The notes beneath the pieces were generated by a model that was not told the origin of the DNA, did not search any database, and saw nothing but the letters and a program-made list of their open reading frames with translations. From Saccharopolyspora indica (lineage in GTDB: Bacteria; Actinomycetota; Actinomycetes; Mycobacteriales; Pseudonocardiaceae), in contig NZ_JAQGLB010000013.1 in assembly GCF_027853965.1 (NCBI RefSeq), forward strand, positions 1 through 64,000: a stretch of 64,000 bases of DNA, given 5' to 3'. Below are positions 1 to 8,246 of this stretch, one piece after another (position 1 is the stretch's first letter; each line of letters begins with the position of its first letter). Both the position numbers and the translations under genes were made by a program.

Positions 1-25
1 ACAGCGTCCGCCCGCTGCTGCGCAC

Positions 26-349
26 TCACGACCCGGTCGGGGGAAACCGCGTCTCGTTGCGGTCGATCTTGGCGTTGGCGGCGTCGACGAGGTCGATGCC
101 CGCGACGTCGGCCAGCCTGATCAGGTAGATCAGGACGTCGGCCGCCTCGTCGGCCAACCGCTCCTTGAGCGGTCCCGCCACCGGTCCCGGGGCGCCGTCG
201 AGCCACTGCAGCTCGGCGGCCAGCTCGCCGGCCTCGCCGCTGAGCGCCATCGCGAGGTTCTTGGGCGTGTGGTACTGCTCCCAGTCCCGCGCCGCCGCGA
301 AATCGCGCAACCTGTCCCGGATCCCGTCCACGCTGTCCATGCCGGACAC
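26..349 (-). CDS. MazG-like nucleotide pyrophosphohydrolase
   Basis: A 107-aa all-helical protein of the single-domain MazG/RS21-C6 (dCTPase-like) type, expected to hydrolyse non-canonical or excess NTPs to NMP and PPi in the cytosol. The metal-binding pattern is visible: GEAGELAAELQW near residues 38-49, then DEAADVLIYLIRLAD near 67-81, matching the ExxE...ExxD signature. The protein is complete at normal length. It begins at an ATG at 349; a second in-frame Met lies three codons in. It follows the galactarate dehydratase by 10 bp on the same strand, so it is probably co-transcribed, although no metabolic link is obvious. The substrate cannot be told from sequence. Confidence 0.85.
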   Translation of the reverse strand: MSGMDSVDGIRDRLRDFAAARDWEQYHTPKNLAMALSGEAGELAAELQWLDGAPGPVAGPLKERLADEAADVLIYLIRLADVAGIDLVDAANAKIDRNETRFPPTGS

Positions 350-359
350 CGTAGCCGTG

Positions 360-1496
360 TCAGGCGCGCTCTTCGTGCCGGGCGACCGTCCAGGCCCGGG
401 CCTGGTCGCTGATCGTCACCCCGAGCCCCGGGCGCGGTGACAGGTGCATCCGGCCGTCCTCGATCCGGAGGTGCTCGTCGAACAGCGGGTCGAGCCATTC
501 GAAGTGCTCCACCCACGATTCGCGGGCGTAGGCCGCCGCGAGGTGGATGTGGATCTCCATCGCGAAGTGCGGGGCCAGCTGGAGGTTCCGGTCGTCGGCC
601 AGGGACATCACCTTCAGGAGCTGGGTGATGCCGCCGACCCGCGGGGCGTCGGGCTGGACGATGTCGGCTCCGCCCGCGCGGATCAGCTCGCGGTGCTCGG
701 CCGCGCTGGTGAGCATCTCCCCCGTCGCGATCGGGGTGTCGAAGGTCGACGCGAGCACGGCGTGGCCCTCGAAGTCGTAGGCGTCCAGGGGTTCTTCGAC
801 CCACACCAGGTTCAGCGGCTCCAGGGCTCGGCACATGCGGCGCGCGGTGGGGCGGTCCCACTGCTGGTTGGCGTCGACCATCAGCGCCACGCCGTCGCCG
901 ACCGCCTCCCGGACCGCGGCCACCCGGGCCAGGTCGACGGCGTTGTCCGGGTGGCCGACCTTGATCTTGATGCCGCCGATGCCACCGGCCACCGACTCCG
1001 CCGCGCGCTCCACGACCTCCTCGATCGGTGAGTGCAGGAAACCGCCGGAGGTGTTGTAGCAGCGCACCGAATCGCGGTGCGCGCCCAGGAGTTTCGCCAG
1101 CGGCAGTCCGGCCCGCTTGGCCTTGAGGTCCCACAGCGCGACGTCGAAGGCGGCGATCGCCTGCACCGACAACCCGCTGCGGCCCACGGAGGCTCCGGCC
1201 CAGACGAGCTTGTCCCAGATCTTGGCGATGTCGCTGGGATCTTCGCCGATCAGCACCGGGGCGATCTCCCGCGCGTGCGCGTACTGCCCGGGGCCGCCCG
1301 CGCGCTTGGAGTAGCTGAACCCGATGCCTTCCAGACCGCTGGCCGTGGTGATCTCGGCGAACAGCATCGCCACCTCGGTCATCGGCTTCTGCCGCCCGGT
1401 CAGCACCTTGGCGTCGCTGATCGCCGCGGGCAGCGGCAGCGTCACCGAGGAGATCTCCACGCGGGTGATCCGGTCCAGCGTTGCCGATTCGGTCAT
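360..1496 (-). CDS. L-talarate/galactarate dehydratase (enolase superfamily)
   Basis: A 378-aa mandelate-racemase-subgroup enzyme that dehydrates galactarate and/or L-talarate to 5-keto-4-deoxyglucarate in the cytosol. Catalytic features are visible: the KxK pair (K177, K179 in GIKIKVG), metal ligands D208/N210 (VDANQQWD), E234 or E235 and E260 (ATGEML), and general base H310 (APHFAMEIH). Long stretches such as SDAKVLTGRQKP, GFSYSKRAGG and CYNTSGGFLH match what I remember of the Salmonella talarate/galactarate dehydratase, so specificity is fairly secure. The ATG at 1496 is chosen because upstream in-frame sequence runs into the transporter. It lies 35 bp downstream of the MFS permease, so the two form a transport-plus-dehydration unit. 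Confidence 0.9.
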   Translation of the reverse strand: MTESATLDRITRVEISSVTLPLPAAISDAKVLTGRQKPMTEVAMLFAEITTASGLEGIGFSYSKRAGGPGQYAHAREIAPVLIGEDPSDIAKIWDKLVWAGASVGRSGLSVQAIAAFDVALWDLKAKRAGLPLAKLLGAHRDSVRCYNTSGGFLHSPIEEVVERAAESVAGGIGGIKIKVGHPDNAVDLARVAAVREAVGDGVALMVDANQQWDRPTARRMCRALEPLNLVWVEEPLDAYDFEGHAVLASTFDTPIATGEMLTSAAEHRELIRAGGADIVQPDAPRVGGITQLLKVMSLADDRNLQLAPHFAMEIHIHLAAAYARESWVEHFEWLDPLFDEHLRIEDGRMHLSPRPGLGVTISDQARAWTVARHEERA

Positions 1497-1531
1497 GAGC
1501 TCCCTCTCCCGTTCACCGTCCGATGTGGACT

Positions 1532-2905
1532 TCATCGCGGTTCGTCGAACCGGATGCGCTTGATCGTGCCCATCACGGCCAGCCCGACCAGCGCCAGCGC
1601 CCCGTGCGCGGCGACGAACCACAGCGCCACGTCGAAGGAACCGGTGGCCTGCACGGTGTAGCCGATGACGATCGGCGTCACGATGCCCGCGATGTTGCCG
1701 AACGCGTTCATCGTCGAGCTGACGAAGCTGGTGGCCTGCGGCGGCGCGAGATCGGTGGTGATCGCCCAGCCCAGCGAGCCGATTCCCTTGCCGAAGAAGG
1801 CCAGCGTCATGATCGCCACGATCAGCGCGCTGCTGTCGGTGATGCTGCAGAGCGCGATGCTGGTGGCCAGCGTCATGCCGATGACCGACGGCAGCTTGCG
1901 GGCGAAGGTGAGCGAATGACCGCGGCGCAGCAGGGCGTCGGAGGCGAAACCACCCGCCAGGCCGCCCGCGAACCCGCACAGCGCGGGCAGCGCCGCGACG
2001 AAACCCACCTCCAGCAGGGACAATCCGCGGCCCTCGACCAGGTAGACCGGGAACCACGTGATGAAGAAGTAGGTCAGCGCGTTCACCGAGTACTGGGAGA
2101 GGTAGAGGCCCCAGAGCGGACGGGTGGCGAAGATCTGGGCGATGGTGCGCCGGTCGAGCCGGGTGCGCCTGCGGTCCTCGGCGGTCTTCGGGGCGTCCAG
2201 GTCGACCAGCCCGCCACCGGAGCTGATCGTCTCGAACTCCTCCGGGGTGACCCGCGGGTGGTTGCGCGGCGAGTCCATCCAGCGCAGCCAGACCACGGCC
2301 AGCGCCAGGCCGAGCACGCCCAGCAGGACGAACACCCACCGCCAGCCGAACTCGTGGGTGATCCAGCCCATCAGCGGCGCGAACAGGGCGGTGGCGAAGT
2401 ACTGGGCGGAGTTGAACACCGCGGTCGCCCGGCCGCGCTCGGCCGTCGGGAACCAGGCCGTGGCCACCCGCGCGTTCGCCGGGAACGCGGGCGATTCGAA
2501 GACGCCCAGCAGGAGGCGGAGCGCGAAGATGATCGCCACCGACACCAGCACCGGTGTGGTGATCAGCCCGACCAGGCTGATCGCGGCGGTGACCGCCGTC
2601 CACAGCGCGAGGCTCAGGGCGTAGACGCGGCGGGCGCCGAAGCGGTCGAGCAGGATTCCGCCGGGCAGCTGGCCCACCACGTAGGCCCAGCTGAACGCGG
2701 AGAAGATGTAGCCGAGCTGCACGCTGTCGAAGCCGAGGTCGGCCTGCAGGCTGGTGCCGGTGATCGACAGGCTGCTGCGGTCGGCGTAGTTGAGCGCCGT
2801 GATGATGAAGATCAGCGACAGGACCAGGTAGCGGGTCGGGATGCGTCGGCGGCTGGTCGGTGCACCTGCCCGCCCGACGGTGGAAGCTGTTGCGGTGTCA
2901 GACAT
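1532..2905 (-). CDS. MFS aldarate (glucarate/galactarate-type) permease
   Basis: A 457-aa major facilitator of the anion:cation symporter (GudP/GarP-like) family with about 12 membrane helices. The first helix ends in NYADRSSLSI, the hallmark of this family, and the loop 2-3 motif LLDRFGARRVY follows. It likely imports hexarate dianions by proton symport. The start at 2905 (MSDTATASTV) is preferred because it gives a short cytosolic tail before helix 1; longer in-frame starts reach into the regulatory palindromes. It is co-directional with the galactarate dehydratase and divergent from the TctC operon across a 364-bp regulatory gap. Exact substrate is inferred from neighbours and family. Confidence 0.85.
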   Translation of the reverse strand: MSDTATASTVGRAGAPTSRRRIPTRYLVLSLIFIITALNYADRSSLSITGTSLQADLGFDSVQLGYIFSAFSWAYVVGQLPGGILLDRFGARRVYALSLALWTAVTAAISLVGLITTPVLVSVAIIFALRLLLGVFESPAFPANARVATAWFPTAERGRATAVFNSAQYFATALFAPLMGWITHEFGWRWVFVLLGVLGLALAVVWLRWMDSPRNHPRVTPEEFETISSGGGLVDLDAPKTAEDRRRTRLDRRTIAQIFATRPLWGLYLSQYSVNALTYFFITWFPVYLVEGRGLSLLEVGFVAALPALCGFAGGLAGGFASDALLRRGHSLTFARKLPSVIGMTLATSIALCSITDSSALIVAIMTLAFFGKGIGSLGWAITTDLAPPQATSFVSSTMNAFGNIAGIVTPIVIGYTVQATGSFDVALWFVAAHGALALVGLAVMGTIKRIRFDEPR

Positions 2906-3040
2906 CGGTGTCCTCCCGGTCGCTGCGGAGCACTCCGCAGTGACCAGGACACTAAGTCGGCGCACCGATTCCGGTCCAACACCGAATGAACATCGATCAA
3001 TACCCAGCCCGCATCGAAGCCCCGGCCAACGCAGGCGGGG

Positions 3041-3064
3041 CGTCAATTTCGTGCGAAATTGACG
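3041..3064. repeat. 24-bp palindrome, copy 1
   Basis: The arm CGTCAATTTCG is followed by TG and then the exact reverse complement of the arm. It is nearly identical to the perfect palindromes at 3079 and 59247. There is no U-run after it, so a simple intrinsic terminator is not the only reading; an operator or a dispersed palindromic repeat is possible. Confidence 0.75.
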
Positions 3065-3078
3065 TTCACCCGGGTGAC

Positions 3079-3102
3079 GGTCAATTTCGTACGAAATTGA
3101 CC
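3079..3102. repeat. 24-bp perfect palindrome, copy 2
   Basis: GGTCAATTTCGT is followed directly by its reverse complement, 12-bp arms with no spacer. It lies 14 bp after copy 1 and is identical to the palindrome at 59247-59270, some 56 kb away beside type VII secretion genes. Confidence 0.85.
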
Positions 3103-3143
3103 AGGGCCCGGGTGACGGGCGGGTTCGGGTGGCGATGCGCGGG

Positions 3144-3161
3144 CGGTATCACTCGATACCG
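3144..3161. promoter_or_regulatory. Candidate LysR operator upstream of tctC
   Basis: CGGTATC-actc-GATACCG, a dyad containing the T-N(n)-A layout favoured by LysR regulators. A related sequence, CGGTATCAGTAGATGCAT, lies at 7165-7182 next to the lysR gene. The position, 109 bp before the tctC start, suits activation of the TctCBA operon. This is inference from sequence similarity only. Confidence 0.4.
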
Positions 3162-3269
3162 AATCGACCTTGGACACGCATCGGACGCGAACTTAGGCTG
3201 CCGAGCGTTCGACACCGTGACTGCGCTCACAGCGCGGCGGTGGGCCGCCTCGAACCGAAGGAGCCCCGC

Positions 3270-4271
3270 GTGACGTCGAAATCCCCTGCCCGCCGAAGAG
3301 TTCTGCCGCCCGTGCTCGCCGCCGCGCTGTCCCTGCCGCTCGCCGCGTGCGGGGGCAACCTGTCCAGCGGCGGCGCGGAGTTCCCCAGCGGCCCGGTGAC
3401 GATGCTGGTCGGCCAGGCCCCCGGCGGGAGCACCGACCTCATCGGCCGCGCCCTGGCCGACGGCGCCGCCGACGACCTCGGGGTCGCGATGCCGGTGGTC
3501 AACACGCCCGGTGCCAACGGGGCGCTGGCCGCGAACGAACTCGCCGGCGAGCAGCCGGACGGCCAGCACGTCCTGGTGCTCAACGCGTCGCTGACCTCGA
3601 TCACGCCGCTGGCGGTCGCGCCGGAGGAAGCCGTCGACATCAACGATTTCGAGGTCATCACCGGGATTTCCCAGGACGACTACGTGCTCGTCGCCAACGC
3701 CGCCTCCGGCCTGCGCTCGGTGCCGGACCTGGCCAGGGCGGGCCGCGACCTCAAGTTCGCCACGACGGGCGTGGGCACCGGCAGCCAGCTGTCCCAGGAA
3801 CTGCTGTTCAAGCAGGCCGGGATCGCGGGCACCGCGGTTCCCTTCGACGGCGGTTCGCCCGCGATGACCGCGGTCCTCGGCAACCAGGTCGACGTCGCCG
3901 CCGTCCAGCTCGGCGAGGCGATCGCCCAGATCGAGGCCGGTTCGCTGACCCCGATCGCCACCTTCGCCGCGCAGCGCAGCCGGTACCTGCCGGAGACCCC
4001 GACGGCGGTGGAGCAGGGCTACGACGTGAAGGTGTCGCAGTTCCGCGCCATCGTCGCGCCGAAGGGCACCCCGCCGGAGCGGGTGGAGCGGCTGCGCAAG
4101 GCGTTCCAGGCCACCTTCGCCGCCGAGCGCTACCGGAAGTTCAACGAGGACAACCTGCTCACGCCGCACGAGGTCGACGGCGCGCAGGTGGCGCAGGAGT
4201 GGAGCAGCTCGCTGGAGAGCTACCGCGCCATGACCCAGCAGTACGGGATCGACCTCGGCGGGCCGAAGTGA
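3270..4271 (+). CDS. tctC: TctC-family solute-binding lipoprotein
   Basis: A 333-aa extracytoplasmic binding protein of the tripartite tricarboxylate transporter (TTT) family. A lipoprotein signal peptide ends in LPLAACGG, so Cys near residue 27 should be lipidated and anchored outside the membrane. The mature part begins FPSGPVTMLVGQAPGGSTDLIGR, the typical TctC start (Bug fold, carboxylate ligands). The GTG at 3270 is chosen because AAGGAG lies 6 bp upstream and the signal peptide then begins correctly. Its stop overlaps the TctB start by 4 bp. The neighbouring aldarate enzymes suggest a hexarate or related dicarboxylate as ligand, not necessarily citrate. Confidence 0.9.
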   Translation: MTSKSPARRRVLPPVLAAALSLPLAACGGNLSSGGAEFPSGPVTMLVGQAPGGSTDLIGRALADGAADDLGVAMPVVNTPGANGALAANELAGEQPDGQHVLVLNASLTSITPLAVAPEEAVDINDFEVITGISQDDYVLVANAASGLRSVPDLARAGRDLKFATTGVGTGSQLSQELLFKQAGIAGTAVPFDGGSPAMTAVLGNQVDVAAVQLGEAIAQIEAGSLTPIATFAAQRSRYLPETPTAVEQGYDVKVSQFRAIVAPKGTPPERVERLRKAFQATFAAERYRKFNEDNLLTPHEVDGAQVAQEWSSSLESYRAMTQQYGIDLGGPK

Positions 4272-4729
4272 GCGGAGCCGAGCCGGAGCGTCCGGCCGGG
4301 TTCGCCGCGAACGTGGTCGTCGCGCTCGTCGTGGTCGCCGTCGGGATCTGCGGCGCGGTCGGCTCCTGGTCGCTGGGGCTGGGCAGCGCCGCGGAGCCGG
4401 CGGCCGGGACCTGGCCGTTCCTGGTCAGCGTCGTGATCGCGGTGCTCGGCGTCGTGCTCGGCCTGCTGGCGCGGCGGACGAGCGACGCGGAGCGGATGTC
4501 CTCGGCGAACTGGGCGGTCCTGGCCGGGATCGCCAGCATGGCGGGCTTCGCCGCCGCGATCACCGCGATCGGGTTCGAGATCCCGGCCGCGCTGCTGGCG
4601 TTCGGGTGGCTGCGGTTCCTCGGCCGCGAGTCGTGGCGGGTGTCGGTGCTCGGCGGGCTCGGCGTGGTGGTCGCGTTCTACGCGGTGTTCGTCGGCCTGC
4701 TGAAAGTCCCCGTCCCGCACCTGTTCTAG
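4268..4729 (+). CDS. tctB: TctB-family small membrane subunit
   Basis: A 153-aa integral membrane protein with four predicted hydrophobic segments, the small subunit of the TTT transporter. The GTG start at 4268 overlaps the tctC stop (GTGA), giving translational coupling. Length and helix layout fit the family; TctB proteins are poorly conserved, so position between TctC and TctA is the main support. Confidence 0.88.
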   Translation: MSGAEPERPAGFAANVVVALVVVAVGICGAVGSWSLGLGSAAEPAAGTWPFLVSVVIAVLGVVLGLLARRTSDAERMSSANWAVLAGIASMAGFAAAITAIGFEIPAALLAFGWLRFLGRESWRVSVLGGLGVVVAFYAVFVGLLKVPVPHLF

Positions 4730-4781
4730 CGCCCGAGGCCACCGGTCGCCGTGCGCACCAACACTGTCGTGAGGAGCGGCG

Positions 4782-6266
4782 ATGGATCTGGCCCCGGTGA
4801 TCGAGGGGTTCGGCGTCGTGCTCGAACCCGCCAACCTGCTGCACTGCCTGCTCGGCGTGGTGATCGGGATGCTGGTCGGGGTGCTGCCCGGGCTCGGCCC
4901 GGCCGCCACGATCGCGATCCTGCTGCCGCTGACCTTCGACGTCGAACCGGTCACGGCGATCATCATGCTCGCGGGCATCTTCTACGGCGCGCAGTACGGC
5001 GGCACCATCACCTCGGTGCTGCTGCGGCTGCCCGGCGAGGCGTCGTCGGTGGTGACGGTCTTCGACGGCCACGCGCTGGCCCGCCAGGGCCGGGCCGGGA
5101 CCGCGCTGGGCATCGCGGCGATCGGGTCGTTCGTCGGCGGCACCGCATCGATCGTGGCGCTGTCGGTGCTCGCGCCGCTGATCGCCGGGTTCGCGCTGGA
5201 CTTCGGCCCGCCCGAGTACACCGCGCTCGCCCTGCTCGGCATCCTGCTGGTCGCCACCGTCAGCAACGGCGGCCGGGTGAAGGCGGTCGTCGCCGCGTGC
5301 GCGGGCCTGCTGCTGGCCACGGTCGGCAGGGACGCCTTCACCGGCTCCGAGCGGTTCACCTTCGACCTGCTGCCGCTCTCGGACGGGCTCGACTTCGTGC
5401 CGATCGCGATGGGCCTGTTCGGGCTGGGCGAGATCCTGCACAACCTCGAACAGCGGCAGCGGGGCGCGCCGGCCGCCGCGCGGGTCGCCAACGCCTGGCC
5501 GTCGCGCGGAGATCTCCGGCGGTCGGCCGGGGCGATCGGCCGCGGTTCGGTGCTCGGGTTCGTGCTCGGCGTGCTGCCCGGCGGCGGCGCGACGCTGTCC
5601 TCGCTCGCGGCCTACGCGGTGGAGAAGCGCCGGTCGAAGAACCCGGAGCGGTTCGGCCAGGGCGCTGTCGAGGGCGTGGCCGCGCCGGAGACGGCGAACA
5701 ACGCCGCGGCGACGTCGTCGTTCATCCCGCTGCTCACGCTCGGCATCCCGGCCAACGCCACCATGGCGATGATCTTCGGCGCGCTGCTGGTCCAGGGCGT
5801 GACGCCGGGCCCGCAGCTGGTCGACGAGGACCCGGACCTGTTCTGGGGCGTAGTGAACTCCATGTACCTCGGCAACGTCCTGCTGCTGATCATGAGCATC
5901 CCGCTGGTCGGGCTGTTCGTGAAGATCCTGCGGGTGCGCCCGGCGGTGCTCGCGCCCATCACGGTGCTGATCACGCTGCTGGGCGTCTACACCGTCCGCA
6001 ACAGCGCCTTCGACATCGCGCTGGTGATCGTGTTCGGCGCGCTCGGCTACCTGATGAAGAAGTACGGCTTCGAACCAGGGCCGCTGGTGCTGGCGTTCGT
6101 CCTCGGCTCGCTGCTGGAGACCTCGCTGCGGCGCTCGCTGCTGCTGTTCGAGGGCGACCCGACCGGCTTCCTCACCAGGCCGATCTCCGGCACCCTGCTG
6201 ATCCTGCTCGCCGTGGTCGCGCTGTTCCCGCTGGCGCAGCGGCTCGTCCGCGCGAGGAGCCGCTGA
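4782..6266 (+). CDS. tctA: TctA-family large membrane subunit
   Basis: A 494-aa polytopic membrane protein (about 10-12 helices), the translocating subunit of the TTT system. Family signatures are plain: GMLVGVLPGLGPAATIAIL near the N-terminus, FYGAQYGGTITSVLLRLPGE, and the second repeat GFVLGVLPGGGATLSS with PETANNAAATSSFIPLLTLGIP. An ATG with GGAGCGGCG upstream marks the start, 52 bp after tctB. It works with TctC and TctB to import a carboxylate driven by ion gradient. It converges with the LysR gene, with only 11 bp between their ends. Confidence 0.93.
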   Translation: MDLAPVIEGFGVVLEPANLLHCLLGVVIGMLVGVLPGLGPAATIAILLPLTFDVEPVTAIIMLAGIFYGAQYGGTITSVLLRLPGEASSVVTVFDGHALARQGRAGTALGIAAIGSFVGGTASIVALSVLAPLIAGFALDFGPPEYTALALLGILLVATVSNGGRVKAVVAACAGLLLATVGRDAFTGSERFTFDLLPLSDGLDFVPIAMGLFGLGEILHNLEQRQRGAPAAARVANAWPSRGDLRRSAGAIGRGSVLGFVLGVLPGGGATLSSLAAYAVEKRRSKNPERFGQGAVEGVAAPETANNAAATSSFIPLLTLGIPANATMAMIFGALLVQGVTPGPQLVDEDPDLFWGVVNSMYLGNVLLLIMSIPLVGLFVKILRVRPAVLAPITVLITLLGVYTVRNSAFDIALVIVFGALGYLMKKYGFEPGPLVLAFVLGSLLETSLRRSLLLFEGDPTGFLTRPISGTLLILLAVVALFPLAQRLVRARSR

Positions 6267-6277
6267 GTGCCGACGGG

Positions 6278-7153
6278 TCAGAGCAGGTCGAGCAGCGCGT
6301 GCAGGGCCGGGTTGTCGTTCGCGCGGCGCCAGAGCAGGTGCAGTTCCACCGGATCCGGTTCGGGCAGCCGCAGCGGGCGGAAGCGCACGCCCTCGAAGTG
6401 CAGCCGGGCCGCGGTGGCGGGCACCAGCGCGCTGCCGAGCCCGACCTGCACCAGCGCCAGGGCGGTGTGGATCTGGCTGACGTGCTGCACGTACGTCGGC
6501 TGCACCCCGGCCCGGCCGAAGGCCGTGACGAGCAGTTCGTGGAAGTACCGCGCTTCGGTCGGCGAGTACATCACCACGTCGGCGCCGTGGAACTCGCTCA
6601 GCTCCAGCGGTTCGGAACCCGCCGCGAGCGGGTGCCCGTCCGGCAGCGCGGCCAGCAGCGGCTCCGAGCGGAACAGCCGCGACGCCAGCTCGGGTCGGGC
6701 GGCAGGCGGTCGGGCGAGCCCGAGGTCCAGGGAACCGCCGGACAGCCGTTCGGCCTGGTCGCGGGTCACCAGCTCGTGCAGCACCACGTCCACGTGCGGC
6801 AGGTGCTCGCGAACGGTGGCCAGCAGGCCGCCGAGCACGCCGTAGGCCGAGGTCGCGGTGAAGCCGATGCGGATGATGCCCGCCTGGCCCAGGGTCACGC
6901 GCCGCACCGAGAGCGCGGCGTTCTCCGCCTCGTGCAGCAGGCGGCGCGCGTCCTGCAGGAACGCGCGGCCCGCCGGGGTCAGCCGCACGGTGCGGCTGGT
7001 GCGGTCGAACAGCTGGACCTTGAGCTCCTTCTCCAGCTGCTGGATCTGCCGCGTCAGCGGGGGCTGGGTCATGCGCAGCCGCTGCGCGGCCCGGCCGAAG
7101 TGCTGCTCCTCGGCCACCGCGACGAAACCGGTGAGTTGGTTGAGCGTGAACAT
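6278..7153 (-). CDS. LysR-family regulator of aldarate catabolism
   Basis: A 291-aa LysR-type regulator. The N-terminal winged HTH (residues about 3-60) reads FTLNQLTGFVAVAEEQHFGRAAQRLRMTQPPLTRQIQQLEKEL, and the rest is the effector-binding domain. The ATG at 7153 is used because it puts the HTH at its usual place. It is divergent from kdgD with 172 bp between, the classical LysR arrangement, so it likely controls the kdgD operon and itself; a similar site before tctC hints at wider control. The effector may be a hexarate or its keto-deoxy product. It is distinct from the E. coli aldarate regulator SdaR/CdaR. Confidence 0.88.
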   Translation of the reverse strand: MFTLNQLTGFVAVAEEQHFGRAAQRLRMTQPPLTRQIQQLEKELKVQLFDRTSRTVRLTPAGRAFLQDARRLLHEAENAALSVRRVTLGQAGIIRIGFTATSAYGVLGGLLATVREHLPHVDVVLHELVTRDQAERLSGGSLDLGLARPPAARPELASRLFRSEPLLAALPDGHPLAAGSEPLELSEFHGADVVMYSPTEARYFHELLVTAFGRAGVQPTYVQHVSQIHTALALVQVGLGSALVPATAARLHFEGVRFRPLRLPEPDPVELHLLWRRANDNPALHALLDLL

Positions 7154-7164
7154 CGATGCTGTCC

Positions 7165-7182
7165 CGGTATCAGTAGATGCAT
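7165..7182. promoter_or_regulatory. Candidate LysR operator, lysR-kdgD gap
   Basis: CGGTATCAGTAGATGCAT resembles the dyad at 3144-3161 (shared pattern CGGTATCAsTmGATrC). It lies 12 bp before the lysR start and about 143 bp before kdgD, a usual place for a LysR autoregulatory and activation site. Confidence 0.4.
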
Positions 7183-7325
7183 TGTTTGAGTTGGACCGGC
7201 ATTGATGCCTCACCTTACTGTCGATCGCAAGCCCATCCGAAGAAGTCGCTCACGCACCGCCCAGCCGCCGGGCCGCGCGGAGGAGCAACGACGTCGCCAG
7301 GAATCGCCCACGGAGGAGATCTTTG

Positions 7326-8246
7326 ATGTCCGCGTACTCGCCCACCGGCATGGCCCGGCAGCTCGCCAGCGGATTGCTGTCCTTCCCGGTGACCCACTTC
7401 CGGCCCGACCTCGGCTTCGACGAGGCCGCCTACCGCGAGAACATCGGCTGGCTGAGCGGTTTCGGCGCGGCCGGGCTGTTCGCGGCGGGCGGCACCGGCG
7501 AGTTCTTCTCGCTGACCCCGGCCGAGGTCGAGCAGGTGGTGACCGCCGCCGTGCGGGAGGCTCCGGCGGGTCTGCCGGTGATCGCCCCCGCCGGGTACGG
7601 CACCGCGACGGCGGTGGAGATGGCCCGCGCCGCCGAGCGCGCCGGAGCCGCCGGGCTGCTGCTCCTGCCGCCCTACCTCACCGAAGCCGACCAGGCCGGG
7701 CTCGCCGCGCACGTCCGGACCGTCTGCGCCGCCACCGAGCTCGGGGTGATCCTCTACAGCCGCGCCAACGCGGTCTTCGAGGACACCACCGTCGCGGAGC
7801 TGGCCGAGGACTGCGCGAACCTGGTCGGTTTCAAAGACGGCGTGGGCAACGTGGAGAAGATGACCCGCCTGTACTCCCGGCTCGGCGACCGGCTCACCTA
7901 CGTCGGCGGACTGCCCACCGCGGAGACCTTCGCGCTGCCGCTGCTGGAGCTGGGCGTGAGCACCTACTCGTCGGCGATGTTCAACTTCGTGCCGGAGTTC
8001 GCGCTGCGCTTCTACCGCGCGGTCACCGACCGGGACCGCACCGCGGTGTACCGGTACCTGAACGAGTTCGTGCTGCCCTACTGCGACATCCGCAACCGGC
8101 GCGCCGGGTACGCGGTGAGCATCGTGAAGGCGGGCATGCGGGTCATCGGGCGCCCCGCCGGACCGGTGCGGTCGCCGCTGGTCGATCTGGACGACGCCGA
8201 ACTCGCCGCGCTGGCCGACCTCGTCGAGCGCGTTCCCGGGGAGTGA
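7326..8246 (+). CDS. kdgD: 5-keto-4-deoxyglucarate dehydratase
   Basis: A 306-aa class I aldolase-family (DapA-like) enzyme. It dehydrates and decarboxylates 5-keto-4-deoxyglucarate to 2-oxoglutarate semialdehyde plus CO2. The Schiff-base lysine is K170 (VGFKDGVGN) and the partner tyrosine is Y144 (VILYSRAN); GGTGEFFSL near residues 55-63 is the phosphate-loop equivalent in this subfamily. The ATG at 7326 follows GGAGGAGA by 5 bp; the adjacent TTG three bases earlier is less likely. It starts the catabolic operon and overlaps the next gene by one base (TGATG). Confidence 0.93.
   Translation: MSAYSPTGMARQLASGLLSFPVTHFRPDLGFDEAAYRENIGWLSGFGAAGLFAAGGTGEFFSLTPAEVEQVVTAAVREAPAGLPVIAPAGYGTATAVEMARAAERAGAAGLLLLPPYLTEADQAGLAAHVRTVCAATELGVILYSRANAVFEDTTVAELAEDCANLVGFKDGVGNVEKMTRLYSRLGDRLTYVGGLPTAETFALPLLELGVSTYSSAMFNFVPEFALRFYRAVTDRDRTAVYRYLNEFVLPYCDIRNRRAGYAVSIVKAGMRVIGRPAGPVRSPLVDLDDAELAALADLVERVPGE

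Larger units (their letters stand above)
2906..3269. promoter_or_regulatory. Divergent promoter region, MFS permease / tctC
   Basis: A 364-bp gene-free stretch between two divergent transport operons. It holds two adjacent 24-bp palindromes (3041-3064, 3079-3102), a small CACCCGGGTG palindrome between them, and a third dyad at 3144-3161 resembling a site beside the LysR gene. I see no gene in it. Confidence 0.6.
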
